64,000 nucleotides of DNA from contig BAAHQB010000036.1 in assembly GCA_054601695.1 (NCBI GenBank), forward strand, positions 434,001 to 498,000, given 5' to 3'. Position 1 is the first letter of the stretch, and the number at the start of each line of letters is the position of its first letter. The notes beneath the pieces were generated by a model. It made no database searches. It was not told where the DNA came from and saw only the letters and a program-made list of their open reading frames with translations. Source of the stretch: Amorphochlora amoebiformis. Its lineage: Eukaryota; Cercozoa; Chlorarachniophyceae. Positions 1-25,084 of the stretch are shown here, piece by piece. Made by a program: the position numbers and the translations under genes.

Positions 1-10
1 ACATAAATGT

Positions 11-84
<74 letters not shown>

Positions 85-193
85 CATGTTATATATACGT
101 ACATACACACATACATATTTTTATATATATGTATATATATATATATATGCATGCTATATATATGTAAATATATATATATATATATATACATAT

Positions 194-241
<48 letters not shown>

Positions 242-278
242 GTATGTGCAAGAAAGCAATGAGATGTATTTCACATAC

Positions 279-3007
<2,729 letters not shown>

Positions 3008-3257
3008 AATGCTGAATAACCCCACTTATGGACGTGTAAATTACGCCCTTTATCCCCACTGATAACCCCCCACAGCGCAAGCCACGTCAAAATGCGCCGG
3101 AATGCTCGGGTTCCATTCGAGATCCTCCGAGATTATCCGCGGGCGCTAACCGGGCATTGATCGAATTTGATCCCGGAGACTCCCGGGCATCCCCGCCTTG
3201 AATCCCGGGGAAGTTCTGCACCAACCACAGGCACAGTGGACGACGGGTTGGAGAGCG
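3008..3257. promoter_or_regulatory. Divergent intergenic segment between RRM gene and coiled-coil gene
   Basis: This 250 bp segment separates two ATGs on opposite strands. It is TA-poor and GC-rich compared with the surroundings, with several CCCGG and CGGG motifs. No TATA box or initiator can be assigned confidently. A shared bidirectional promoter is inferred from position only. Confidence 0.35.
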
Positions 3258-4198
3258 ATGCGCCTTCGGGGGGCCTGGATCCCGACACTAAGTCGATCCA
3301 TTGCGGCAATATCTATATTTTGCGTGTCCCTCAATGTGGGGTCTCAGCCAAGGCTAGCGGTTTCGAATTATCGCACCCCCAGCTCCTTCGCCGGACGTAC
3401 CCCCAATTTCGCTGGCCCCAGACGCGAGATGAGTCGAGGATATACCGCCCGGTTGAAGAAATTAGATACCTTCCTTAAGGGAGATGTGCTCTCCGTCGCG
3501 TCGGCACCAACAGTGCGCGAAGATGCGGCCGTGGGGGGAGGAGGGGGGCGTCTAGGAGTGCCGGAGGCGTGGGAGGTCGAAGCCAAGCGAGAGGCGAGAT
3601 TTTGGCGGACGAGAGTCAAGATGTACAACAGGTGGGCCATCACTGTCTCGAATCCTTTTTGTATTTCTTGTTCCAGTTTGGTCTTTGCACACATATGTGG
3701 GAAAGAGTAGGAGTCTTTCCGAGTATGGGGAACGGGGTGAAGAGGTTCGGAGCTCGGAAGAAGGAATGGGAACGCCAGCCGATGTTTCAAGTGATTTGGA
3801 TATCTGTCGACAGATTAATACGTAGCACTAGAGAGGAGATGGAGCAGGCCAAGCGTCGGGAGAGCGACGGAGAGCGCCGGCTGAAGGTCAGTGGCGCCTG
3901 TGGTTCGCACACCATGTCGATGCTGTCTTTCTTGTTGCTACCTTCAAACTCAAACTTGCACGTTGGATTTAAACTTATAACTGCTTCTGGTCAGGTGTTG
4001 AGGAAAGTGGACCCTCTTGACAGCCAAGCAGAGACCAAGGTGTGCGCAGTGTAGATCCCCTCGGCGATGAGCCTCATATCGAGTGATGGTATCACTTGGT
4101 TTTCCTTTTTCAGGCCCTTAAACTGACGTTAGAGGCGAGACGAGATGAGAAGGAAAGGCTCATGGAAGATATAAACTCGCTAGGTAATAATATATATC

Positions 4199-4230
<32 letters not shown>

Positions 4231-4398
4231 CATACATATAATATTCATTTATATACATACATATACATATATGTATACATACACACATATGTATGTATAT
4301 TTACACACACACACACATATATAAATATATATATATATATGTATAATATAATATAATATATCTATTATCATGCATAAACATGTTTATATAAATGTATG

Positions 4399-4446
<48 letters not shown>

Positions 4447-4485
4447 ACATACATTCTAACTTACATATATGCAAACATATATATA

Positions 4486-4530
<45 letters not shown>

Positions 4531-5076
4531 TCATATGAATGTATGGGTGTGTTTAAATGTACTTAGATAGGTAGAAAAAAGATGTTAAGAAAAATACTTC
4601 TATCGCAGTATCTCCTTGTCCTATCGTATGTATTTTACTTTTGTACATATATTCTAATGTAATGTATACACGTATTACACACATATATTATATATATATA
4701 TATATATATTATATGTATATACATATATGCATACATATATATATATATATATATATTAATGTATTTACATCGTATATATATTATATTTGTATGATATGTA
4801 TATATATATACATATACATACATATATATATATATGTAAATATATATATGTACATGTAAATATATATATATATATATATATAGAATATATATATATATAC
4901 ATATATATATACATATATATATGTATTTACATGCATATATATGTTATATATATATATATATATTGTTTGTATAAAATATATATCATGTGTTTTTTGATAT
5001 GTGGATCTATACACTTCGTGTGCGTATTATGTACACATCTACACAGGTGTATTATACCTATACACATACACACACA

Positions 5077-5131
<55 letters not shown>

Positions 5132-5184
5132 CATGTATATATAAATAGAGCTGAGGAAAGCGGAAGCGCAAGCGTATCTATATT

Positions 5185-5234
<50 letters not shown>

Positions 5235-5828
5235 CATGTACATATGTAAATACAGAGCTGAGGAAAGCGGAAGCGCAAGCGTATCTACTTGCTCGAAATG
5301 GGTATGATACCCATATATATTTATATTTACGGTATATATTTGTGTATAAGCATATATGCCTATAAGTTTCCTTTAACCTCTAATCTGCAACACCATACCG
5401 CGAAATTAAGAATATATAGAATTCTGGAATAGCAGACAAATAGAATTAATACTTTTTCAATTATATATGTGATGTACTTTTATACTCAGAACCGGCGCCT
5501 TGTCCACTGACGCCACGGACCTCTCTGATGAAGAAGACATGGATGATGGTAACTAAGTTGTGTGCAATATGTACACATGTTATATATATATATCTATATA
5601 TATATACGATACGTGTATTAAGTATATACATATATATATATATATATATATAATATATATATATATGTATATATATATGTGTGTGTGTGTGTATGTATGT
5701 GTGTATATATCCACATGATTTATATATGTGTATATATTATATATACATATATATATATATATACATATATATGCAAATATATATAAATGTATGTGTAGGT
5801 AAAATAAAACATAAGTATACGTGTGTAT

Positions 5829-5860
<32 letters not shown>

Positions 5861-5898
5861 TATATATAGATAGATAGATACATCTATATATAGATCCA

Positions 5899-5933
<35 letters not shown>

Positions 5934-6000
5934 CATATGTATATATATATACATATATGTACTTACACATATGCATATACACATACACGTACGACAGATA

Positions 6001-6034
<34 letters not shown>

Positions 6035-6139
6035 GTATGTATAATATATATATGTATGTTTGGGATTATATTATTTACTCTTTTATATATATATATATAT
6101 ATATATGTATATGTATATATATATATATGTATACATATA

Positions 6140-6176
<37 letters not shown>

Positions 6177-6643
6177 CTACACTCGCACAAAACCACACTC
6201 ACTCACACAAAACCACACACACTCACACAAAACCACAGCCACGCACTCACTTCCTCACCCGAACTCCAACTGAAACCCACCCTAACCCCCCCCTCCCAGC
6301 CTTCACCGATCTGATTCCAGAATACCTTCCGCAAGAGCGGTCTGCGAACCCTATCTTCCAGGAGCCCGGACATATGTCACAGCTGTCTCCTGTATCTGAG
6401 GACGGAGATGTGGTCGCACAGGCTGGGGTTGGAGATAAGGCAGTGGTGCGTTTATGGGGAGGGATGGGTTGTGTGTGGATGTAGAATTTTGTGGTTTGAG
6501 TGTGCGCATGTGAATAGTGTGGGGTATATGTATGTAGATACATGCATTGTTTATACATTTACATATATATATATATATTTATATATATATATATATATGC
6601 ATATATATATATATATTATATATATATATATATATATACTTAC

Positions 6644-6681
<38 letters not shown>

Positions 6682-6732
6682 GTAAAGGGGTATATATGTA
6701 TATATATTTGATATACATGAGATATACATACG

Positions 6733-6763
<31 letters not shown>

Positions 6764-6854
6764 TCATTTATATATTCATATGTAGTATATATGTATGCGT
6801 ATCATCATCTGTTGTCATTTTGTAACAGTTTACTATAAAACACATGCAGATATA

Positions 6855-6886
<32 letters not shown>

Positions 6887-6980
6887 ACGTTACATAATAT
6901 ATACATATAGTATATAGTGTATAGATGCACATGTGTGCGTGTGTGTGTGCGTTAAGTGTAATAGATTAATTCGAATTTCC

Positions 6981-7025
<45 letters not shown>

Positions 7026-7077
7026 TATCCACATACATATTGATATCTACATATAGATATTATATGTATATTTATAT

Positions 7078-7108
<31 letters not shown>

Positions 7109-7134
7109 ATATATATATGTATATATATATATAA

Positions 7135-7194
<60 letters not shown>

Positions 7195-7244
7195 GCATGT
7201 GTATGCATATGCAAATATATATATATATATATACATACATTTAC

Positions 7245-7287
<43 letters not shown>

Positions 7288-7293
7288 CATATG

Positions 7294-7325
<32 letters not shown>

Positions 7326-7337
7326 TATATACATATG

Positions 7338-7371
<34 letters not shown>

Positions 7372-8070
7372 TATTATTATTATTATTATTATTATTATAT
7401 TTACATATGTACAAGTAATATATTGTGTCATGTATATTATATGCATCGAAGCATGACACTTGAACCACATTGGAGAATAGGCTACGTTATATACATGCAT
7501 AGCATATATGTATACAGTATCTGTTTATACATATATATATATACATCTATACACATAAATATATAATATATATATATATATATATATAATCTCATTCCTT
7601 TTAGCGTTCAATAAACTCTGAAGATCTTCGTGCACTCGTACGCGAGGTCATGAATCTTTAATATACCACCTATCATTCCATTTTCTCCCCCCCTCTCTCT
7701 TTCCCTGACCTCTCTCTTTTCTCTCTGCCTCCATCTTTTCTCTCCTTTCCCGTCATTTGTTTTCAGTCTATCCTCTATATTCTCCACCATCTTTCTTGAC
7801 ACTATTCTTGCTCTCTCTCTCTCTCTCTATTCTCTTTCTCATATGTATTTCTTCATTTGTATATATGCTATCCATGTAATATATTATATATATATATACA
7901 TATATTATATTATTTAATATATAATATATATATATATATATATTCATACTTATATATATATATATATATATATTTATATGTATATAATATATATTATATA
8001 TATATATATATGAATATATATATATATATGTGTGTGTCTACAAATATAAATATATGTATAGAGAATGTAC

Positions 8071-8102
<32 letters not shown>

Positions 8103-8428
8103 TATTTTATATTCTTACATGAATATTATATCATAGACGGAGGAGGAGGTAACAGGTATTGAAAACAAGCTGAAAGATTCAGCATCTGCGTTAAATAATG
8201 CAACATCATGGGAGCGAAAGGCAGAGGGTACCTATCAAGCCCTTCTGGACACTCTAAGGCAATTTCTCTCTCTAATTTTGTTCATCTCACTTTCTCTACT
8301 CTTTCCGCCTCTCTTCCTGTCTGTTTTCAAATCTCGTCTTTTTGTTTTTCTATATCTTTTTTCTCTTTTGAGATCTCTCGATCAAACTCCTTTTTTGTAT
8401 TGTATTAGTTATTTATTTTTTTGGTGTA

Positions 8429-8476
<48 letters not shown>

Positions 8477-8566
8477 CATATATATATATATATATATAAA
8501 GAGAAGTGGGATGGAGAATCCTCGTATTCGTATGTGTTATACTTGTTTTTTAGTATCAAATTAAGA

Positions 8567-8601
<35 letters not shown>

Positions 8602-9056
8602 AATATGTATATAATATATATATATATATATAATATATACATATATATATATTATATTTAGATATATTCATATAAATTTGTACAAATCCAAAAAATGGGT
8701 ATTACACGTTGCTCCAATTATCTTTTGTAGTTCTATTTTCTGCTCTTACGTTCATATCATGGTCTGTTTGTTCACCTTTTTTTTTGCAGTAAGCTGAGAG
8801 AGGGTGACCCTTTAGACAAGTCTCCAGAGACGCTCAGGTGTGTGTCGCTTATGTGGTAGATATTATATATATGCCATATATATATATATATATACATATA
8901 TACATACACATATATATATATATATGCATATATAGTATATATATATGTGTATATATATTACATATGTATATATATATATATACATATGTGTGTGTGTGTG
9001 TTTGGACGTAGTATAATAAATACATGTGTGTGCTGTACTATGTATATGTATATATG

Positions 9057-9097
<41 letters not shown>

Positions 9098-9179
9098 TAT
9101 AAATAAAATATATACAATGTATACAGTATGCTTTAGAGAACATTTGGACGAAATATCAAAATGTTCAATTATAGCTATT

Positions 9180-9220
<41 letters not shown>

Positions 9221-9427
9221 CATGTGTATAAAGGTTATTTGTATGTATATATACTCTCTTTGCATATCAATATAAGAGAGCACCACAAAAGTGTGAGAAC
9301 AGTGTAGAGGATATATATATATGTATGTGTATTTATTTATGTATATATATATATATAAATACAAATATATATATATAATTATATATACGTACATTATAGT
9401 GATATGCGTAAGAGTTATAACTAAGAG

Positions 9428-9471
<44 letters not shown>

Positions 9472-9656
9472 TATATATATATGATATATACATGTATGTA
9501 TGCATATAGATATATATACATATATATATACAAACAGATATACATATATATATATATGCATAATGCATATATATATATATATATATATACAATGTAAACA
9601 TATTATATATATATATATATATATAATATATATATATGCATATATATTATATATAC

Positions 9657-9689
<33 letters not shown>

Positions 9690-9828
9690 TTATATATGTA
9701 TTCTGTAACAAGGGTAATCGCCGAAGCTTCGAAGGCACAGGAGTCTCTAGCAGAGATAAGGGTATTTGTTCATATATGTATACATATATTATTATAATAA
9801 AACATATGTGTATGTATGCATACGTATA

Positions 9829-9905
<77 letters not shown>

Positions 9906-9943
9906 ATTCATGTATATGGTGTGAATATATGTAAAAGAAAACA

Positions 9944-9984
<41 letters not shown>

Positions 9985-10021
9985 TAAATATTTGGAAATA
10001 TATAAAACTAAATATTTGGAA

Positions 10022-10059
<38 letters not shown>

Positions 10060-10166
10060 TATGTACTACATAAACGGGGAGAGAGAGGAGCGAGAATAAG
10101 AAAGGGAGAGTGAGGAAGATTGTGTATATGCGGTGTGACTATTTGGTTACGAATATACATATGAAT

Positions 10167-10215
<49 letters not shown>

Positions 10216-10400
10216 TTACATACCTATGGTCGATGAATTTACACTTATAGGCATATATAATTATATATATACATATATCTATGTATGTATACATATTTAT
10301 TTATATTTATACATGTATAAAGTGATACATTCATATATGTATTCATATATGTATACATACATATAAAATGTAACACATATATGTACATAAGTATATATAC

Positions 10401-10433
<33 letters not shown>

Positions 10434-10847
10434 CATATATTAGTCGAGTGTTGACGCCGCTGCGTTTCGAATGCGAACGATCCAATCAAATCTTAAGATA
10501 GCACACAAACGCCTAAGGTTTACATTTATCTACATACATACATACATGAATATGTTATATATATATATATATATATATATATACGTGTATGTATGTATAT
10601 ATGTGTATGTGTATAGTCATATCATATATTCTCGTTTCTGCTCATCATACATAGTGAGAGAAAATATATCCACCGTGAGAGCATGTGTTTCGCCGTTTAT
10701 GGACTCTGGAAACATGTTTACTGGCAGTGCACTTATATATGAGGCTTGCGGGTTGTGGTTGTTATGTACATGAAGGCTTACAGTCTAAGGGAGTGTATGG
10801 ATGTTGATAAGTGAAAGGGGGTTCTACTTATCGTGAGAACATATATA

Positions 10848-10895
<48 letters not shown>

Positions 10896-10919
10896 TTATA
10901 AATATACTTATATATTCAT

Positions 10920-10950
<31 letters not shown>

Positions 10951-11442
10951 TACATATATATGTATATATATATGTATATATATTATGTTTAAGCATATAT
11001 GTGCCAAGATACGTATATGTGAATAATGTATACACAGGTATATATATATATACATACATATATATATATATATATATTAGGAGTGAGAGGTCAATTTTGG
11101 AGCGGGTACTTGATCAAATGACGATCGCTGCGGCACAAGCAGAAGCCGCTGAGAAGGTATGTTATATTACAGATTTACATGTTTATATATATATATTATA
11201 TATATATACATGTATATTTATAATATATATATATATATATTTTATATATATATGTAATACATAAACATGCATATAATATATCCATACACACATGTAATAT
11301 ATAAACATGCGTATAATACACATATATATACATATATACATATATATATATATATTATATATATAACATATAAATACATTTTTACTCTAAGGCCGCTGAG
11401 GCCGGGGGGGAGCCCAAAGTGCAGGTGAAGTATATAATATAC

Positions 11443-11475
<33 letters not shown>

Positions 11476-11477
11476 TA

Positions 11478-11524
<47 letters not shown>

Positions 11525-11647
11525 GTGTATTATATATATATATATATATATACATACATACATATACATATATATATATATGTATATATATATATATGTA
11601 TATTATATATATATATACAATACACATATATCTATATATAATGATAA

Positions 11648-11680
<33 letters not shown>

Positions 11681-11819
11681 TGTATAAATGGGGTGGGAAA
11701 ATGCATCAATGAATACTTACGTATTTAAGTTAATATATACATCGGATGTAAACATATATTTTTATACATGTATTTGTATCGTAGATATGTACCAGCCCAT
11801 TCATATAAATATATGCATA

Positions 11820-11891
<72 letters not shown>

Positions 11892-12051
11892 TATATATTT
11901 ATGTTACATACATATAGTATATTACATATATATATATATATATTATATATCGATATGTTATATATGTTTATAGATGTACATAGATATGTTATATATGTTT
12001 ATAGATGTACATAGAATCACGAATAATACCCTTGCTTGTCGAATCTTTGGA

Positions 12052-12095
<44 letters not shown>

Positions 12096-12531
12096 CCATT
12101 CCTAAATACATATATATAAATAGGGCACGGGTATGGTGGACAAGTTAAAGAGTCCTTTCATGATTCTCTCTGTTCTCCTCTCACGTTCAGAGGCACGAAA
12201 GCTATCAGAAAGTAACACAGCTATCATTTCTGTCTTTACCCCTCCTCCCTATAAAATAAATATAAGGTTTTACGCATAGACATATATGTACGAATATGTG
12301 GAGATTTTTATACATGCGGTTCATATATATTACCAGAATACATCGGTTGGCTAAAAAGAGAGCCAGAGGCTCCTGTTGTGGATAAGACAAATCGATTTCA
12401 ACAAATCGTACAAGATGCCAATGAACGAGTATATCTATGTTGATATACATATATAACATGATTTAAATTTTCATGTATTATATATATACATATATTATAT
12501 ATATTATATATATATATATCTAATATATATA

Positions 12532-12578
<47 letters not shown>

Positions 12579-12627
12579 GTAATATTATATATATGTATAT
12601 ATATATATATCATATTATTATATTATT

Positions 12628-12665
<38 letters not shown>

Positions 12666-12683
12666 GATTGTGTAATCCGGATG

Positions 12684-12718
<35 letters not shown>

Positions 12719-12980
12719 TATATATATATATGTACATATATATATATATATGATATTATAAATATATATATTTATACATATAAAGTGTACGCACGGTGTA
12801 TCAGTGTTTAGAATAGTATATATAGATATATAAATATATATATGTATATATATCTTTATCTAGACGTATATACATATATTACATATATATAATATAAATA
12901 TATATATATATATATATTCCTGACTTGAGTAATTATGTTTCGTTATCCAGGGAAAGGCAGGAGAGACTGCAATGGAAATG
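3258..12980 (+). CDS. Coiled-coil protein with bipartite plastid-type presequence (about 19 exons)
   Basis: Exons: 3258-3631, 3814-3886, 3995-4039, 4114-4183, 5256-5301, 5490-5548, 6300-6439, 7605-7646, 8137-8258, 8790-8837, 9713-9761, 10444-10517, 11081-11156, 11392-11424, 12124-12130, 12191-12211, 12337-12428, 12666-12682, 12951-12980. All join in phase (472 codons). The N terminus has a hydrophobic segment (residues 15-27, [13 protein letters not shown]) and then an R/S/T-rich stretch ([17 protein letters not shown]), as in complex-plastid presequences. The rest is mostly charged helix ([32 protein letters not shown]) around an acidic section ([10 protein letters not shown]). The family is not recognised. 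The end is uncertain: an exon at 13079-13097 would give a stop (CYGYKH), or a missing exon links to the hydrolase. The frame could also stop at 7659-7661, splitting it in two; I prefer splicing at 7646 because the helix continues. The 7-nt exon is the weakest call. Confidence 0.6.
5147..5180 (+). repeat. Copy of an exon's first 34 bp, inserted 107 bp upstream of it
   Basis: The sequence from AGAGCTGAGGAAAGCGG to TATCTA is identical to the acceptor AG and start of the exon at 5256-5301, but here it runs straight into (TA)n with no donor. The real exon continues to a donor at 5302 and keeps phase. The copy retains an acceptor-like tag. Confidence 0.85.
6178..6245. repeat. Imperfect 20-bp tandem repeat in an intron
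   Basis: Three imperfect units of CACACAAAACCACACTCACT lie between the (TA)n and the C-rich tract that leads to the acceptor at 6299. Confidence 0.75.
7377..7400. repeat. (ATT)n trinucleotide microsatellite
   Basis: About eight ATT units follow a (TA)n run, within the intron between the exons at 6300-6439 and 7605-7646. Confidence 0.8.
7684..7845 (+). repeat. CT-rich tract
   Basis: The plus strand is strongly pyrimidine-rich, with CTCTCT and CCCCTC runs, just after the exon ending at 7646 (or the alternative stop at 7661). It may be an intronic or a 3' UTR polypyrimidine segment. The antisense open frame over it is low-complexity and not believed. Confidence 0.6.
9979..10025. repeat. Direct repeat of about 22 bp
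   Basis: Two copies of AAA(T/C)TAAATATTTGGAAATA lie side by side in an intron of the coiled-coil gene. Confidence 0.75.
11952..12013. repeat. 31-bp tandem repeat, two copies
   Basis: Two near-identical units run from GATATGTTATATATG to GATGTACATA. The second copy ends in an acceptor-like TAG before a short non-TA island (12015-12052), which has no frame that joins the neighbours. Confidence 0.8.
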
Positions 12981-13194
12981 GTGATACATATGTAATATAT
13001 ATATATATTTATATATATATATATATAATATATATATATATACGGATATATGTATATACATACACACATATAATACAGCTACGGCTATAAACATTAAGTA
13101 CATGTACTATATATATATATATATGTAATATATATGTATATATATACTATCGCATACATGAGATGAATTATATATATATATATATTGTAAATAA

Positions 13195-13229
<35 letters not shown>

Positions 13230-13446
13230 CAATGTATACATACGCACATACATATATACATACATACATACATGTGTATATAATACTATATATATATATA
13301 TATATATATACTATACATATACACATGTGAATACATACTATGTATATACACATAATGCAAAATATTTATATATTGTAGAATATATAGATATATATTTCCA
13401 ACACACACAAATATATACATACACACACATATTGTATTATATAAAG

Positions 13447-22013
<8,567 letters not shown>

Positions 22014-22398
22014 CCGTCACAATGAGACCACGCGCACGGCGCGGGTTGCGATGTTAATATCAGTTATTCGTGCTCATCGCCGCGGCATTTGTAATATCTT
22101 GATTAGATATCCATAACATTTATTCCGCATCTACGCGCCTTTATCTAGATCTAGAAGATCATGACTGTACTGCGTCTGCTATGTTCTAGATGTTTCATAT
22201 ATTCTATAGATGTAGTCCACGTCTAGACAGTATTGATGAGTAAGATTGTTATTACTTCTAGAGACTTAACACCAGTAACACTGCTTGTCCTGTATTTAGC
22301 TTACATTATCTAGAGTATATATCTGGTCTTGAAGTTTTTTGATAGCAACTTGATGATCGATCAATTTCTAGAATTATCAAGATTATCATTGCAATTAA
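22014..22398. other. Convergent 3' intergenic segment, TA-poor, CTAGA-rich
   Basis: This segment separates the hydrolase stop from the stop of the convergent small gene. It has ordinary complexity, no long (TA)n and about seven CTAGA or TCTAGA occurrences. No gene or RNA is recognised. Confidence 0.5.
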
Positions 22399-22820
22399 CT
22401 AAAGAAAGGGTGATGATGGTACGTCGATTTTACATTTATTCTTCGTGAAAACCGCGAACAAAAACATCAAACTGGCTGCATCTGCGAATATCATCGTTAG
22501 CGTTAGACCATGATGAACATAAGAGGACCTAAGTACATGCACATACCTTGCGGGACATCGATTATCTTTCGTATATCGAATTCTGACGGCTGAAATACAC
22601 TCGAGGTTTGTCCAAATATGAAAGCCTACAATTGAACACAGAGATTGAGACCCCTTGACTTCAGCGTACAAAACGAAGCGATGTTGACCTTCAATTTGTC
22701 ACCGTTTTTGATTTTTTGCTCGATGACGGCAGCGTGACCTCGGAGGAAACGTGACGTCAAGTTTTCAGACTTGGGCATGCTCACGATTAACACGTTTCGC
22801 GTCCTGTTTTTCGATGCCAT
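22399..22820 (-). CDS. Small three-exon gene, 97-residue unknown protein
   Basis: Minus-strand exons are 22820-22689, 22625-22547 and 22481-22399, with short introns of 63 and 65 nt; donors are gtcaac and gtatgt, and the acceptors end in TTGTAG and TCGCAG. Phases 0 and 1 fit and give ATG to TAG. The protein starts MASKNRTRNVLIVSMP, is basic in its first 45 residues (RFLRGHAAVIEQKIKNGDKL), then has AFIFGQTSSVFQPSEFDIRK, and ends with a hydrophobic stretch (AASLMFLFAVFT) and a short tail. The family is not recognised. The compact introns without (TA)n contrast with all neighbours. An upstream TTG-initiated extension was not used because an ATG is available. Confidence 0.6.
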
Positions 22821-22999
22821 GGAAGCCTGGTCGAACACGAAAATTTTGCGAAATTTTGAATTCAAGAACGAAAAATAGATTTCAAGTATTTTTCCATGGT
22901 GTGTGACAGCATCGCATGATAGGCATACCTGTATGTACGGCCTACATTCGCCCCAATTACCCCAACCACAAATTCGAAGCTGAGAATGTACGTTTTATA

Positions 23000-23747
23000 A
23001 ATATACCTATGTATGTGATAATTATAGCACATGTACACAGATAGTATGCATATTTTTGCACTATTGTATATCTACATATATAATTTTAACTATATTTATT
23101 AAAAAATGTATATCTACATGTTTCATTTACATAAATGTATGTGTATATGATATGTATTCTAAATATACATATATATATATAATCTATATATATATATATA
23201 ATATGTATAAAATGTGCATTTACATAATATATATTAATGTAATATAGATATGTACATAAATATATACACACACACATTATATATATATATATATATAATA
23301 TATATATATATATATCTATACATACTTCTATTGTGGACAAACACATGTATATATTACATATATACTATATATATATGTATATATATATATATATATATAT
23401 AATTATATATAATTATATTATATGATGTACATTACTTTAGTACACACAAACACATCTTTCAATACACACTAGTAACAACACCAACCGCTATAATAATGAA
23501 CTCATGATGATAATAATATGTGTATATGCACTTCATTGATACCATCGAAAGATTATATATACCTACATACTCACATTTATATATTTATGTATATATATAT
23601 ATATACATATGTTTATATAAATTTTTATATATACACTATGTTTATGTAAATATTTATATATATATATATATATATTTATACAATATATATATATATATAT
23701 GTGTATATTTATATATACATTATGTATATATGTACATAAATATATAT

Positions 23748-23781
<34 letters not shown>

Positions 23782-23930
23782 ATATATATATATATATATG
23801 TACATATATATATATATATATGTACGTTATATATACCTATATATATATTTATTGTATATTATGTGTCCAACATAATGTACATAATACTTCTATAAATATA
23901 TGTATGTATGTTATCTCAATAATATATAAA

Positions 23931-23962
<32 letters not shown>

Positions 23963-23988
23963 TTTTATAGGTATATACATATATAAAT
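23000..23988. other. TA-rich intergenic region
   Basis: (TA)n with TATG/TACA variants separates the small gene (5' end at 22820) from the 3' end of the RRM/RS gene. No exon is visible. Confidence 0.6.
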
Positions 23989-24246
23989 ATGAATAAGATG
24001 AACCTTCTCAGGGAGGAACTTAACGTTGAGAGGGTTGCCGTATACTACCGTTGCTTCCACCTCCTAGACATAATTCACAGTTTACACCAAGGAAAAACTA
24101 CAACAAGAAAGGAAATTACCATCTCTGGGCAAGCTGATGATTCTATGATTCCTCTCCAGCGAGTGCCTCGCGAGGGTGATGAAATGACAGTGATTGGGGT
24201 TGTAACGGCGCTTGAACACGGACGGGAAGATTTGTACAAGGTGTGA
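23989..24246 (+). CDS. Open frame of 85 codons antisense to RRM-gene exon 2 (doubtful)
   Basis: ATG at 23989 opens a non-repetitive frame (MNKMNLLREELNVERVAVYY and on) to a TGA right after a possible donor (AAG|GTGTGA). An acceptor-like TCTCAG precedes GGAGGAAC at 24012. It overlaps the minus-strand exon 24464-24143, which has a better context: phase continuity with an RRM exon. It is probably antisense to the 3' end and 3' UTR of that gene, but it is recorded because it is not repeat-derived. Confidence 0.2.
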   Translation: MNKMNLLREELNVERVAVYYRCFHLLDIIHSLHQGKTTTRKEITISGQADDSMIPLQRVPREGDEMTVIGVVTALEHGREDLYKV

Positions 24247-24655
24247 TGATTGTCGGATTTCTCTGACTTGCACGATGTAAGCTTTTTCTTTGGGGAGTTA
24301 GCTCCAAGGTTGCCGTTAAGCCCTGAGATATAGTTGATAGATGATTCTCGTCCTCAGAAGTGCATTGCAATCCTTTCATTTGTGTGGAATAACCGTTAGG
24401 ATCCATGGACGTATTAGAACGAGCACTGGCAGAGGAGTGTCCTGATTTCAGCATCGTCTGCAGCCTACGGATATTTGAAAAGTAACACATACATATTTTT
24501 ATATATTTCACATTATATATATATATATATATACTTATATATATATATATATAATATGTATATATATATATATATATGTGTGTGTGTACACATACATATT
24601 ATATATAAATGCAATACACACACACATATATATATATATATATATTATATATATT

Positions 24656-24694
<39 letters not shown>

Positions 24695-24741
24695 ACACAT
24701 ATATATTATATATACATGCAATACACATATATAATGTATAT

Positions 24742-24772
<31 letters not shown>

Positions 24773-24778
24773 ACGTAG

Positions 24779-24812
<34 letters not shown>

Positions 24813-25051
24813 GGTATATATATATATACCCTACATAAGTGCGTATATATACATATATATATATATATTTATATTATGGATGAAGAATATACACATTCAG
24901 TATTTAAATGTATATACATACATGTATACACACAGACGCATATTTTTATACATATATACATATATATTATATATATATATATGTATATATATATATTATA
25001 AATACAATATACATTAATATATACACATATAATGTATATATACACAATTTT

Positions 25052-25084
<33 letters not shown>

